NCBI GenBank assembly: GCA_001769655.1 | Contig: MEPC01000030.1 | Span: 1 to 47,405, forward strand | Origin: Bacteroidetes bacterium RIFCSPLOWO2_12_FULL_37_12 | GTDB taxonomy: Bacteria; Bacteroidota; Bacteroidia; 2-12-FULL-37-12 | Length of the DNA stretch: 47,405 nt | Reading direction: 5' to 3' | In this document: positions 39,603-47,405 of the stretch, one piece after another | Layout: each line of letters begins with the position of its first letter | How positions within the stretch are numbered: the stretch's first letter is position 1 | The notes under the pieces: model-generated | Database searches by the model: none | The model's input: only the letters and a program-made list of their open reading frames with translations | Told to the model about the DNA's origin: nothing | Made by a program: the position numbers and the translations under genes

Positions 39603-40724
39603 ATGATTATAGGCGTACCCAAAGAAATTAAAACGGATGAAAACAGAGTGGCGTTGACTCCTGCAGGAGTAGCTGAACTCTGCAAAAGAAACCATGTCAT
39701 ATACATTCAAAAAAATGCTGGTTTTGGTTCCGGGTTTTCCGATGCTGAATATATTTCAGCCGGAGCCACCATTTTAGGAAAACCGGAAGACATCTTTTTT
39801 AAATCAGAAATGATTATTAAAGTCAAAGAACCGGTGAAGAATGAATTGACTCTGATAAAAAAAGAACAGCTCGTTTTCACCTATTTTCATTTTGCATCTG
39901 ATGAAGCACTCACTAAAGCAATGATAGCGTCAAAGTCAATCTGCCTTGCTTACGAAACGGTAGAAAGACCCGATAGAAGTTTGCCTTTATTAATTCCCAT
40001 GTCGGAAGTGGCTGGTAGAATGGCAACACAGCAAGGCGCAAAATATCTGGAAAAACCCATGCAAGGGAGAGGAATTTTATTGGGAGGAGTGCCAGGGGTA
40101 AAGCCGGCAAAAGTATTGGTTTTAGGCGGAGGCATTGTAGGAACTCAAGCGGCTAAAATGGCCGCAGGACTTGGAGCAAGCGTTACTATAATGGATGTCA
40201 ATTTATTCAGATTAAGGCAGTTAAATGAAATTATGCCTGCAAATGTTACCACGGTTGTTTCGAATCATTATAATATTAAAGAAGCCATCAAAGACGCTGA
40301 TTTGATTATTGGCGCTGTTCTGATTCCGGGCGCAAAAGCACCTCATCTTATTACTCGGGAAATGTTAAAGGAAATGAAAGTTGGAGCTGTAATTATTGAT
40401 GTAGCTGTTGACCAGGGAGGATGTATTGAAACCTGCAAACCCACCACGCATCGTAATCCTACATACATTGTAGATGGAATACTTCACTACTGTGTTTCCA
40501 ATATGCCGGGAGCTGTTCCCTATACCTCTACCCTGGCTCTGACCAACGCCACCTTGCCTTATGCAATTGAATTAGCAAATAAGGGCTGGAAAACTGCCTG
40601 TAGCGATAACTCTGATTTGAGAAAAGGGTTAAATATTGTGAAGGGTTCGGTGGTGTATAAAGGAGTAGCCGATACCTTTAAAATAAAACTGGAGGAGGTG
40701 GGGAGGTTTTTGAATAATAACTAA
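39603..40724 (+). CDS. ald: Alanine dehydrogenase
   Basis: A 373-residue NAD-dependent enzyme converting L-alanine to pyruvate and ammonia and the reverse. ATG 39603 gives the canonical MIIGVPKEIKTDENRVALTP. Motifs: MIIKVKEPVKNE with the substrate Lys, FTYFHFASDE with the catalytic His, MSEVAGRMATQQGAKYLEK, the dinucleotide-binding VLVLGGGIVGTQAAKMAAGLGA, and DVAVDQGGCIET. The C-terminal NMPGAVPYTSTLALTNATLPY is also typical. Length is normal. The convergent pectate-lyase-fold gene overlaps its stop by four bases (CTAA). Divergent from the NUDIX-lnt operon. Confidence 0.97.
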   Translation: MIIGVPKEIKTDENRVALTPAGVAELCKRNHVIYIQKNAGFGSGFSDAEYISAGATILGKPEDIFFKSEMIIKVKEPVKNELTLIKKEQLVFTYFHFASDEALTKAMIASKSICLAYETVERPDRSLPLLIPMSEVAGRMATQQGAKYLEKPMQGRGILLGGVPGVKPAKVLVLGGGIVGTQAAKMAAGLGASVTIMDVNLFRLRQLNEIMPANVTTVVSNHYNIKEAIKDADLIIGAVLIPGAKAPHLITREMLKEMKVGAVIIDVAVDQGGCIETCKPTTHRNPTYIVDGILHYCVSNMPGAVPYTSTLALTNATLPYAIELANKGWKTACSDNSDLRKGLNIVKGSVVYKGVADTFKIKLEEVGRFLNNN

Positions 40725-42106
40725 TACGTTGGTATAATAATAAAATCCGGATACCCCGGAATGCTCGTCAATAACATAGACAAACTATCCACATGAGGTG
40801 CGATTAAGGTGTTTTTTGAACCGGGTGTTGGAGTTCCGAGATCTATTAAATAAGTCATAGATGACTCTCCATAAATTCTGATTAATACGTTATTTCCCGC
40901 AGTAGTTAGAAATTTTATAGCGGCATTTCCGTTGGGAATTCCAACATATAGCCCTGTAATACAATGTCCGTAACCAGAAATAATTATTCCATTTCCTCCT
41001 GTCCATTGCCCCACATCTTCAATAATTATATTTTCAAATAGACAAGTATTTACACTATACCCATTATCATCTATATTAATTCCATTCTTGCATACGAAAA
41101 TTGTAATATCCCGGAATGAATTAAACCAGTTAGGTTCAGCGGAGGGACCACGTCTGAGTAAAATACCGGTTTCATAAAATCGTATATGAATATCAATGAA
41201 TCGTGAGTAGGTAAAAGCAGTTGCATCTATACCAATTTTGGTATTGGCTCCATCATTTGCAGTTTGAAGCTGAATGCCCTGAATTGTAACTCTGTGAACT
41301 GTACTCACGCCATTCTTTTTTTTAAGTCCATCGGTAGATAAATTTTGAATTATGGTCATGTATTGTCCGTCACCAATTATATTTTGATAGGAATCCACTT
41401 GCAAGGGGCTTGAGGTAATATAGGTTCCTGCAGGAATATAAACAGGGCGATTCAAAAGAATTCCCGTATCCAGCGCGGCTTGAATTGCATACGTATCGTC
41501 TGTAAACCCATCGCCTTTAGCGCCGAAGTCCTTTACATTTAAACGCCCTCCGTCATTAAATCTTCCGTCCTGAGCAATAATCTCCCAGGAATCACCATCC
41601 CATAAATATGATTTTTTATCGGTGGAATTATAATACGCCCAATTCGTTACAGGATTTAACGGAGCAGTTGTTAACGTCCCCTGCCATACAATACTCCCCC
41701 CTGCTGACGTAGTACCCGATGTTTTTGCATATAAAGCATAAGGAACACTTAATAGTTGGCTGGTGCCCATAACAGTATAATTGGTCCCTCCTGCAGGATC
41801 TAATTCTATCTTTAAAAAATAAGGTCCCAACTTCCAATCAATAGCAGAAAAAGCACTTGGATTTACACTTCCAATTTCAAGATTTACCAAACCATATTGA
41901 TTGGTTTTGGGTTTAAATTCCTCTACACAAACAGTGTCACCGTTTGACAGAGTGACACTAATTCGCATTCCAATAATAGAATCAGCGGGCAGGGGATTTC
42001 CGTTTACATCACGTACAACGGCTTGATATTTAAAACTCTCAGGAACCTGCGCCAATAATCCTGATAAAATAAATAAAGCTACAAGTAGCGAATGAAACTT
42101 TTTCAT
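40721..42106 (-). CDS. Secreted protein with pectate-lyase-type beta-helix
   Basis: A 461-residue protein. A signal peptide (MKKFHSLLVALFILSGLLAQ) precedes a Bacteroidota N-terminal domain (VPESFKYQAVVRDVNGNPL ... ISVTLSNGDTV ... SVPYALYAKTSG), a leader found on many secreted collagen-like or fibre-like proteins. From about residue 190 the pectate lyase superfamily entry motif appears: LNVKDFGAKGDGFTDDTYAIQAALD, then RPVYIPAGTYITSSPLQV and a right-handed beta-helix. There is no T9SS sorting domain and catalytic residues are not evident, so it may bind or degrade polysaccharide, or be structural. It lies 35 bp downstream of the small T9SS protein on the same strand. Confidence 0.82.
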   Translation of the reverse strand: MKKFHSLLVALFILSGLLAQVPESFKYQAVVRDVNGNPLPADSIIGMRISVTLSNGDTVCVEEFKPKTNQYGLVNLEIGSVNPSAFSAIDWKLGPYFLKIELDPAGGTNYTVMGTSQLLSVPYALYAKTSGTTSAGGSIVWQGTLTTAPLNPVTNWAYYNSTDKKSYLWDGDSWEIIAQDGRFNDGGRLNVKDFGAKGDGFTDDTYAIQAALDTGILLNRPVYIPAGTYITSSPLQVDSYQNIIGDGQYMTIIQNLSTDGLKKKNGVSTVHRVTIQGIQLQTANDGANTKIGIDATAFTYSRFIDIHIRFYETGILLRRGPSAEPNWFNSFRDITIFVCKNGINIDDNGYSVNTCLFENIIIEDVGQWTGGNGIIISGYGHCITGLYVGIPNGNAAIKFLTTAGNNVLIRIYGESSMTYLIDLGTPTPGSKNTLIAPHVDSLSMLLTSIPGYPDFIIIPTY

Positions 42107-42141
42107 GTGTTTTGGATTTAGTTTTTGTAACGAAATAAATT

Positions 42142-42615
42142 TTACATTTTAATTATTTTAAAAGACATGTATTCTTTGTTTTTGTCTGCTACTTTCAGAA
42201 AATAAATGGCAGAAGGTAATTCGTTAAGAAAAATCTTAGAATAAGAATTTTCAATATTATTATGAAACATGAGTTTACCATACAAATCATATAATTTGTA
42301 TGAAAGACCTGAAGTTTTTTCAACATACAGGACAATACATTCATTAGAAGGATTAGGGTATGAGTGAATTCTGAAATTAATCTCAGGATTAATGATTTTT
42401 GTGGTTATGATTATTTTTGATTGTTGGAAACCCTGTGTAAGTGTATTATCTCCAGTGCTCACAGTTTCGCTTACAGGTTCACCTACGGTCCAACTGATAT
42501 TAAAATTATTTGCATTATCAAAGCCACCGGAAGCAGTAATTATTTCCTGTGAACGTAAAACTGTTGTAAAACAAAAAGTAAAAAAAAGTGTAAAAATTAT
42601 TTTTGAATTTTGCAT
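42142..42615 (-). CDS. Small secreted protein with T9SS type A sorting domain
   Basis: About 157 residues from ATG 42615 (MQNSKIIFTLFFTFCFTTVL, signal peptide ending RSQ). The mature N-terminus (EIITASGGFDNANNFNISWTVGEPVSETVSTGDNTLTQGFQQ) is a short beta-strand region recurrent in Bacteroidota T9SS cargo, where W-T-V-G-E-P and L-T-Q-G-F-Q are characteristic. The rest is a type A sorting domain: HSYPNPSNECIVLYV ... YKLYDLYGKLMF ... LPSAIYFLKVADK ... FKIIKM. It has little besides targeting sequence, so the function is unknown. First gene of a probable two-gene operon with the beta-helix protein. Confidence 0.85.
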   Translation of the reverse strand: MQNSKIIFTLFFTFCFTTVLRSQEIITASGGFDNANNFNISWTVGEPVSETVSTGDNTLTQGFQQSKIIITTKIINPEINFRIHSYPNPSNECIVLYVEKTSGLSYKLYDLYGKLMFHNNIENSYSKIFLNELPSAIYFLKVADKNKEYMSFKIIKM

Positions 42616-42700
42616 TTGTAGAAGGCAACTCACTTTTCAAGAGTTTTTCAAGATAAAATTTTATAATTTTACTGAATAAATTTTTACCAGAAACAATCTA

Positions 42701-42708
42701 CAAAGTTA
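42701..42708 (-). promoter_or_regulatory. Candidate -7 element for the small T9SS gene
   Basis: Minus strand TAACTTTG, an exact TAnnTTTG, about 86 bases before the ATG at 42615. No TTG was found at the expected distance. The surrounding 496-bp gap (42616-43111) also holds TATATTTG at 42821-42828 on the + strand and the decayed gene at 42912. Confidence 0.35.
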
Positions 42709-42911
42709 AATAGGATAGGCGATGAGAAAAATGAGATTTGTCATGAGTTATTTTCATACGACTTTTTTAAACCGTTTTTGACTGATAGTTATCTGCTATA
42801 AAAAACACTTTTTTATCCCTTATATTTGCAAATCAAAACGGCAAACCATACAAATACATTTAAAAAATGAAAGTCGGGACTAAGCTTATAGATAATTCCA
42901 GCGTCTTATAA

Positions 42912-43049
42912 ATAGGAATAGACGTATTGGTTTACAAACTGTATGAACTCACTTATGAAGAAGTAAAGATAATTGACAAGGATTTTTGGATGAGCGAGGG
43001 GGAGTGGGAGAAATTTCAAGAAATAAACTTTAAACATGGAAATAGTTGA
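42912..43049 (+). pseudogene. Remnant of a type II restriction-modification (Eco57I/TaqI-like) protein C-terminus
   Basis: An open stretch bounded upstream by a stop codon, with no start, encodes IGIDVLVYKLYELTYEEVKI and then IDKDFWMSEGEWEKFQ to a TGA at 43047-43049. The pattern I-D-x-L-V-Y-x-L-Y-x-L-T-x-E-E-[VI]-K-I-[IV] closes many N6-adenine DNA methyltransferases and fused restriction enzymes. Only this tail survives; the catalytic part is absent from the window. It is a relic left by deletion, not a functional gene. Family assignment is from the pattern alone. Confidence 0.55.
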
Positions 43050-43111
43050 TTGGTTAATTATTATTTCCATGTATTGAGAAAATTATTAGTTAATAAAATA
43101 TAAACTAACGT

Positions 43112-43459
43112 ATGGCAATTGCTGTTCAAAATATGCTTGAAATCATTGAAGTAATGGAAAACTTCATAAATAAAAACCGTCCACCCGAAAACATCCGCCA
43201 CAAAGTTGATTTATCTTATAAAATTGAAAAACAAAGTGTGATTGTATTTGAACTAAGACCCCTGTGGTGCGAACCCAAAGAGATTATGGAATGTAACATT
43301 GCTAAAACCACATTTGTTAATACTAAAAAATACTGGAAGGTGTTCTGGCAACGTGCCGATTTAAAATGGCATGGATACCGGCCTAAATACACTGTAAAAA
43401 CAATTAGTGATTTTGTTAATCTTATTGAGAAAGATGAATATGGCTGCTTTAGGGGTTAA
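43112..43459 (+). CDS. DUF3024 domain protein
   Basis: A 115-residue protein matching DUF3024 along its whole length: NKNRPPENIRHKVDLSYKIE, SVIVFELRPLWCEPKE, the IAKTTFVNTKKYWKVFWQRADLKWHGYRP core, and the C-terminal FVNLIEKDEYGCFRG. The family is small, cytoplasmic and of unknown function; an earlier idea of a role near DNA-processing systems is not settled. The gene is flanked on both sides by remnants of a restriction-modification gene tail, so it was probably inserted into, or left within, a decayed R-M locus. Confidence 0.88.
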   Translation: MAIAVQNMLEIIEVMENFINKNRPPENIRHKVDLSYKIEKQSVIVFELRPLWCEPKEIMECNIAKTTFVNTKKYWKVFWQRADLKWHGYRPKYTVKTISDFVNLIEKDEYGCFRG

Positions 43460-43525
43460 ATATAATTGATAAGGAATTTTGACTGCGTGAGTGGGGGATA
43501 TGAAAATCTTGAAATCAATAACCCT
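43456..43525 (+). pseudogene. Second, more decayed copy of the R-M tail
   Basis: The bases after the DUF3024 stop (TATAATTGATAAGGAATTTTG and following) match the 42965-43025 part of the first remnant (GATAATTGACAAGGATTTTTG) with scattered changes, and would read IIDKEF before an in-frame TGA. The match fades after about 60 bases. Confidence 0.4.
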
Positions 43526-43539
43526 TTAATTTTAAAAAA

Positions 43540-44346
43540 ATGAGAAGTGAAAAAGATTTATGTTTGTTGTGTGGAAAAAATTTAGCCACTCAAAAAAATT
43601 CACATATTTTTTCGCAATATTTAGGGAATTCAATATTTGGCAAACAAAATACAAAAAAGGGGCATTTAATTAACCCATCCAACCTTTTAAAAAAATATAA
43701 ACCAATTCAAGATACCCCAAAAGAAAATTATTTGTTTTGTCCCGAATGCGAATATTCAATGGGGGTGGTTGAAACTATTATTTCTAATCAAATACCGCAT
43801 ATTAAACGTTCTCATTTTCTTTTAAATTATTATATTCAGGATTTGGGGAATTTATATCCATCTTTAAGATATAAAGAACGGCTGTTAATATTTCCTGATA
43901 TTAATCCTGAAATTTTGGAACTCTTCGTATATATTAATATTATTCGTGCGCATTTTTCAACCTTGCCTGTATTTAATCATTTTAAATTGCACCAAAGTAT
44001 TGTCAATTGTATAGTATTAAAATTAAAGCATTCCTTATTTCCTAACAAATCTGGTTTTTTAATAAAACTTGAAAACAAAAATCCTGATTTTTTACCTTAT
44101 TTTCATTATCTCCTTTATACTTCCATAGAAAATAATGATATGAAAAGTGATTCTATTATGGTACGTCATGGACAAACAGACCCATTTATTTTTTATATTG
44201 GAAAATATTCCCTTATTTTTTCATTTAAGCATAATCCTAAACATTTAACAGATCCTAGATTTAATTTTCACAATATTGAAGTAAGAATCTGTGATTGTTC
44301 AGCAATTCAATGGGGAAAACAACAAAATCGGATTTTGAATCTTTAG
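43540..44346 (+). CDS. Uncharacterised zinc-cluster protein (possible HNH-like)
   Basis: A 268-residue protein I do not recognise with certainty. The N-terminus contains two Cys pairs, CLLCGKN (residues 8-11) and FCPECEY (near 67-70), with SHIFSQYLG between them. The C-x2-C ... S-H-[I]-x-x-x-[YF]-L ... C-x2-C layout resembles small treble-clef or HNH-like zinc modules of mobile and defence genes. The remaining 190 residues are AT-rich in codon use and aromatic, with no recognised domain. The ATG directly follows the decayed R-M remnant. Cytoplasmic, no signal peptide. The gene is more AT-rich than its neighbours, which suggests transfer. Confidence 0.7.
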   Translation: MRSEKDLCLLCGKNLATQKNSHIFSQYLGNSIFGKQNTKKGHLINPSNLLKKYKPIQDTPKENYLFCPECEYSMGVVETIISNQIPHIKRSHFLLNYYIQDLGNLYPSLRYKERLLIFPDINPEILELFVYINIIRAHFSTLPVFNHFKLHQSIVNCIVLKLKHSLFPNKSGFLIKLENKNPDFLPYFHYLLYTSIENNDMKSDSIMVRHGQTDPFIFYIGKYSLIFSFKHNPKHLTDPRFNFHNIEVRICDCSAIQWGKQQNRILNL

Positions 44347-44442
44347 TTTAATTTTTTAATATGTCTAAATCGTAAAATAAATTATACATAACCCTCTTCC
44401 AAAACAAAAACCGCATAGAAACCACCAACTATTTGAATAAAT

Positions 44443-45291
44443 ATGGAAAATAAACTTACAAATCCGAACCAAACTGTTTTTGAGCAAATCAAAAGAGTTG
44501 ACGAAAACAAAAACGATTACTGGACTGCAAGAGATTTAAGCACGGTATTAGAGTATTCGGAATACAGGCATTTCAAACCTGTAATTGATAAAGCAAAAGA
44601 ATCTTGCAAAAACAGTGGCTACGAGGTACAGCATCATTTCGAGGATATCCTCGATATGATAGAATTAGGCAAAGGAGCAATGCGTGAAATAGAAAATGTG
44701 AAGATGAGCCGCTATGCCTGTTACCTCATTGTCCAAAATGCCGACCCTTCAAAGGAAATTGTTGCGTTGGGGCAAACCTATTTTGCCGTACAGACACGTT
44801 TGCAGGAGATTCAGCAAATGCAGGCGTATCAGCAATTAAAAACAGAAGAAGAAAAGCGAGTGTTCCTTCGCAAAGAAATGTTTGAACACAACAAACACTT
44901 GGCTAGCGCTGCAAAAAATGCAGGAGTGATTAATCCTATTGATTATGCCATTTTTCAGAATCATGGTTACATGGGTTTGTATGGTGGCTTAGATGCAAAA
45001 GGAATTCACCGCAAAAAAGGATTGAAGAAAAGCGAACAGATTTTAGACCACATGGGTAGCACCGAACTGGCGGCAAATCTTTTTCGTGCTACACAAACCG
45101 AAGAAAAACTAAAGAGAGAAAATATCATGGGAAAACAAAAAGCCAATCAAACACATTTTGAAGTTGGCAAAAAGGTTCGTAAAACAATTCAGGAAATTGG
45201 CGGAACCATGCCTGAACATTTGCCCGTAGCAGACAGTATTAAAAAATTAGGAAAGAAAGACGAACCGAAAAAGTTGAAAAAGCAAAAATGA
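44443..45291 (+). CDS. dinD: DNA damage-inducible protein D (DinD)
   Basis: A 282-residue protein close to DinD. The BRO-N-like N-terminal part is clear: VDENKNDYWTARDLSTVLEYSEYRHFKPVIDKAKESC, then EVQHHFEDILDMIELGKGAMREIENVKMSRYACYLIVQNADPSKEIVALGQTYFAVQTR, all hallmark blocks. The C-terminal half has HNKHLASAAKNAGV, FQNHGYMGLYGGL and LGSTELAANLFRATQTEEKL-like sequence (MGSTELAANLFRATQTEEKL). In Escherichia coli DinD is SOS-induced and inhibits RecA filament activity; whether that holds here is inference. No LexA site was identified upstream. It stands alone between the accessory genes and dnaG. Confidence 0.92.
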   Translation: MENKLTNPNQTVFEQIKRVDENKNDYWTARDLSTVLEYSEYRHFKPVIDKAKESCKNSGYEVQHHFEDILDMIELGKGAMREIENVKMSRYACYLIVQNADPSKEIVALGQTYFAVQTRLQEIQQMQAYQQLKTEEEKRVFLRKEMFEHNKHLASAAKNAGVINPIDYAIFQNHGYMGLYGGLDAKGIHRKKGLKKSEQILDHMGSTELAANLFRATQTEEKLKRENIMGKQKANQTHFEVGKKVRKTIQEIGGTMPEHLPVADSIKKLGKKDEPKKLKKQK

Positions 45292-45322
45292 GTATTAAGG
45301 AATTTTAATTAATCCTACCCCC

Positions 45323-45353
45323 TTGCCTAACCACTCAAATTTTTGTAAATTTG
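45323..45353 (+). promoter_or_regulatory. Bacteroidota-type promoter for dnaG
   Basis: TTG (45323-45325), 20-bp spacer, TAAATTTG (45346-45353): a full consensus match. Transcription would start near 45360, so the leader of about 95 bases is almost entirely the pyrimidine-rich repeat. Confidence 0.7.
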
Positions 45354-45368
45354 TAGAAAAATAGATGA

Positions 45369-45431
45369 TTCTTTATCCCTTTTCCTTTATTCTTTAACCT
45401 TTTTCCTTTATTCTTTATCCTTTTTCCTTTA
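45369..45431 (+). repeat. Three 21-bp pyrimidine-rich tandem repeats in the dnaG leader
   Basis: Units of the form TTCTTTA(T/A)CC(C/T)TTTTCCTTTA occur at 45369-45389, 45390-45410 and 45411-45431, followed by a partial unit. They lie between the predicted transcription start and the dnaG ATG, leaving a C/U-rich RNA leader. Confidence 0.9.
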
Positions 45432-45455
45432 ACCTTTATCCTTCACTCCTCCCCC

Positions 45456-47372
45456 ATGCCCTACATCCCCAAAGACATTCTCGACCAGGTTCACGAACTT
45501 TCTCAAAACGCAATTCTTGACATCGTAGGAAGTTATGTAAGCTTAAAAAAGAAAGGTCAGAATTACTGGGCTTGTTGCCCGTTTCATGATGAGAGAACCC
45601 CCTCGTTTTCTGTTAATCCTGTTAAGGGGATATATAAATGCTTCGGTTGTGCTAAAGGAGGCAAGGCGATTGATTTTGTCATGGAAATGGATGGTTGTTC
45701 ATTCCCAGAGGCAATTCGCACCTTAGCCAAACGATTCGGTATTGAAATTCCAGAAACCGAACAAACTCCTGAACAGCTTGCCAGCGAAACCCTGAAGGAT
45801 AGTTTATTTATCATTCATAATTTCGCAAAAACATTTTACCATTCCCGCTTGACGGAAAATGAAACCGGAATAGCTATTGGATTATCCTATCTGAAAGAGC
45901 GTGGTTACCGGATGGATATTATTAAAAAATTTGAGTTGGGCTATGCTCAGTCGGATTTTACCTCCTCAGCCATAGCGGCAGGTTATCAATTGGATTTATT
46001 GGTTAAATCCGGTGTCACCATTTTAAATGAGCAAAGCGGAAACCCTTACGACCGGTTTCGCGACCGGGTGATTTTTCCTATCCATAATTTATCGGGAAAA
46101 ACAATTGCATTCGGCGCCAGAATGTTGAAATCAGATAAAGATTCTCCTAAATACCTGAATTCTCCCGAAACAGAAATCTATCACAAGAGTGACACTTTAT
46201 TTGGAATTCATCTGGCAAAAAATTCCATTCGCAAGGAAGATAAATGCATTCTGGTTGAAGGATACACCGATGTTATTTCCATGCATCAGGCAGGTATTGA
46301 AAATGTGGTGGCATCGTCAGGTACTTCTCTTACCGAAGGTCAGATAAAACTTATTTCCCGTTTTACTCAAAACATAGTAATTATTTACGACGGTGACCCC
46401 GCCGGGATTAAGGCATCCATGAGAGGCATTGATTTAATCCTTGAAAAAGGGTTAAATGTTGAGTTGGTTTTATTGCCCGCGCCGGAGGACCCCGACAGTT
46501 TTGCCAAGAAAATGGGCGAAACTGCCCTAAGGGAATATGTAGAAAAAAACAAGAAAGATTTTATTTCTTTCAAAACCGAATTATTATTAAAAGAAACGGA
46601 AAACAATCCGGTTCAAAAAGCAAAAGTGGTCACCGAGGTTTTGCAATCCATCGCAAGAATTCCTGACATGATGCTTCGTAATTTATATATAAAAGCCACC
46701 GGATTACTTATTGGCGTAGATGAAAAAACGCTGATGAACGGATTGAGCCAAATCATTCTGAAAAATAAAGAAGGAGTGACACTAACTGCACCCTTTTCTG
46801 AGGCAACCCAGGAAAAAAAGGTTTTATCAACCGAAAAAAAGGTCTCCGAACTGAAGGAAGAATTAAGAGAACGGGAAATTATCCGGTTATTGTTGAATTT
46901 TGGAAATAATAAAGTTAATCCCCAGGAAACTCTGAATCATTTCTTAATACAACAGTTATCTGATATTGAGTTTAAACATCCCGTTTACCGGAAGATTCTT
47001 GAAACATACCGTCTCTCTAATTCAGAAGGTAATTCAACCCTGGATGTTGATGTTTTTTTGAGAAATGAAAATAATGAAGTTTGCAAAACCGTTGTTGACC
47101 TGACAGCCATCCGGAATGAGCCAAGCATTAGCTGGAAAAAATTTCAGGTACAGGTACCCTCCGAATTGGACGAACATATCTTGAGTAAGATCGCTTTTAC
47201 CGCCCATTTGCGTTTACAATGGAAAAATCTGTTGCATATTAAAAACGAAAATCTTCAGAAAATGAAAACAGCAAAAACAGAGGAAGAATCACTCGAAGCG
47301 CAGGAAATACATGTATTTCTAAAAAAACAGGAAAAAATAATTACGGAGCAGTTGGGGATTGTTGTGTATTGA
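45456..47372 (+). CDS. dnaG: DNA primase
   Basis: A 638-residue primase that makes RNA primers for replication. The N-terminal CHC2 zinc finger is intact: WACCPFHDERTPSF and KCFGCAKGG give the Cys/His/Cys/Cys set. The RNA polymerase domain has YDRFRDRVIFPIHNLSGKTIAFGARML and YLNSPETEIYHKSDTLFG; the TOPRIM domain has ILVEGYTDVISMHQAGIENVVASSGTSLTEGQ and IIYDGDPAGIKA with the metal-binding acidic residues. The C-terminal region (from about 430) is the variable helicase-binding part. Length is usual. The gene ends 33 bases before the window edge, so downstream context is unknown. Confidence 0.97.
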   Translation: MPYIPKDILDQVHELSQNAILDIVGSYVSLKKKGQNYWACCPFHDERTPSFSVNPVKGIYKCFGCAKGGKAIDFVMEMDGCSFPEAIRTLAKRFGIEIPETEQTPEQLASETLKDSLFIIHNFAKTFYHSRLTENETGIAIGLSYLKERGYRMDIIKKFELGYAQSDFTSSAIAAGYQLDLLVKSGVTILNEQSGNPYDRFRDRVIFPIHNLSGKTIAFGARMLKSDKDSPKYLNSPETEIYHKSDTLFGIHLAKNSIRKEDKCILVEGYTDVISMHQAGIENVVASSGTSLTEGQIKLISRFTQNIVIIYDGDPAGIKASMRGIDLILEKGLNVELVLLPAPEDPDSFAKKMGETALREYVEKNKKDFISFKTELLLKETENNPVQKAKVVTEVLQSIARIPDMMLRNLYIKATGLLIGVDEKTLMNGLSQIILKNKEGVTLTAPFSEATQEKKVLSTEKKVSELKEELREREIIRLLLNFGNNKVNPQETLNHFLIQQLSDIEFKHPVYRKILETYRLSNSEGNSTLDVDVFLRNENNEVCKTVVDLTAIRNEPSISWKKFQVQVPSELDEHILSKIAFTAHLRLQWKNLLHIKNENLQKMKTAKTEEESLEAQEIHVFLKKQEKIITEQLGIVVY

Positions 47373-47405
47373 TATAAAAAAAGGCAGGGAGGCTGGGCGC
47401 CTCAC

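Noticed and set aside
39572-39706. Longer N-terminus for the NUDIX protein
   Set aside because: It would extend through the divergent ald start and promoter, and the family-like sequence begins at MSILKIY.
42867-42909. Short peptide starting MKVGTKLIDNSSVL
   Set aside because: Fourteen codons with no recognisable features in a decayed region; not supported as a gene.

Overview
The window looks like a chromosomal piece of an AT-rich member of the Bacteroidota, probably an environmental or uncultured lineage. The evidence is a PorP/SprF-type protein, four proteins ending in type IX secretion (T9SS) C-terminal sorting domains, Bacteroidota-specific families (DUF4783, a DUF6787-like protein), atpD-atpC as a separate pair, promoters of the TTG-N18-22-TAnnTTTG type with almost no Shine-Dalgarno sequences, and many short palindromic or tandem intergenic repeats. 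No tRNA, rRNA, CRISPR array or insertion sequence was recognised.

Layout. 1-1.6 kb: 3' part of a xanthine dehydrogenase molybdenum subunit. 1.8-9.1 kb: a secreted TPR-CHAT protease followed by PorP/SprF, divergent from a T9SS-exported subtilase. 9.2-17.6 kb: a minus-strand accessory stretch (TPR protein, DUF1801, small secreted protein, Rpn-like nuclease, RlaP-like nucleotidyltransferase, ORF6N and RhuM proteins, and a large double-module TPR membrane protein). 17.6-24.4 kb: a glycosyltransferase fused to a degenerate sugar-phosphate transferase, a YyaL-like thioredoxin-domain lipoprotein, a DUF6787-like membrane protein, peptide deformylase and a T9SS beta-propeller. 24.4-27.4 kb: a second double-module TPR membrane protein. 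27.5-31.0 kb: atpD, atpC and gpmI. 31.3-36.0 kb: DUF4783, an M36-like T9SS metallopeptidase and a coiled-coil PD-(D/E)XK protein. 36.0-40.7 kb: inositol monophosphatase, SRPBCC protein, lnt, NUDIX hydrolase and alanine dehydrogenase. 40.7-45.3 kb: pectate-lyase-fold protein, small T9SS protein, a decayed restriction-modification gene, DUF3024, a zinc-cluster protein and DinD. 45.5-47.4 kb: dnaG.

The most unusual signal is a pair of unrelated-looking loci (13346-16567 and 24404-27448) that each encode two tandem copies of the same architecture: signal peptide, TPRs, coiled coil, one membrane helix, then a compact membrane domain with no output domain. The four membrane domains align without gaps on a shared E-x6-[D/N]-P ... 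K-L-x2-N ... P-[L/I]-H-x3-E pattern that I do not recognise. In the first locus two intergenic-type repeats have been translated in frame around the module junction. A second strong signal is a palindromic repeat at 21904-21994 that gives two convergent genes the same C-terminal tail (GTSKNS) and both of their stop codons. Other repeat families sit in the atpD-atpC spacer, in the predicted dnaG leader and upstream of two genes near 19.7 and 23.0 kb.
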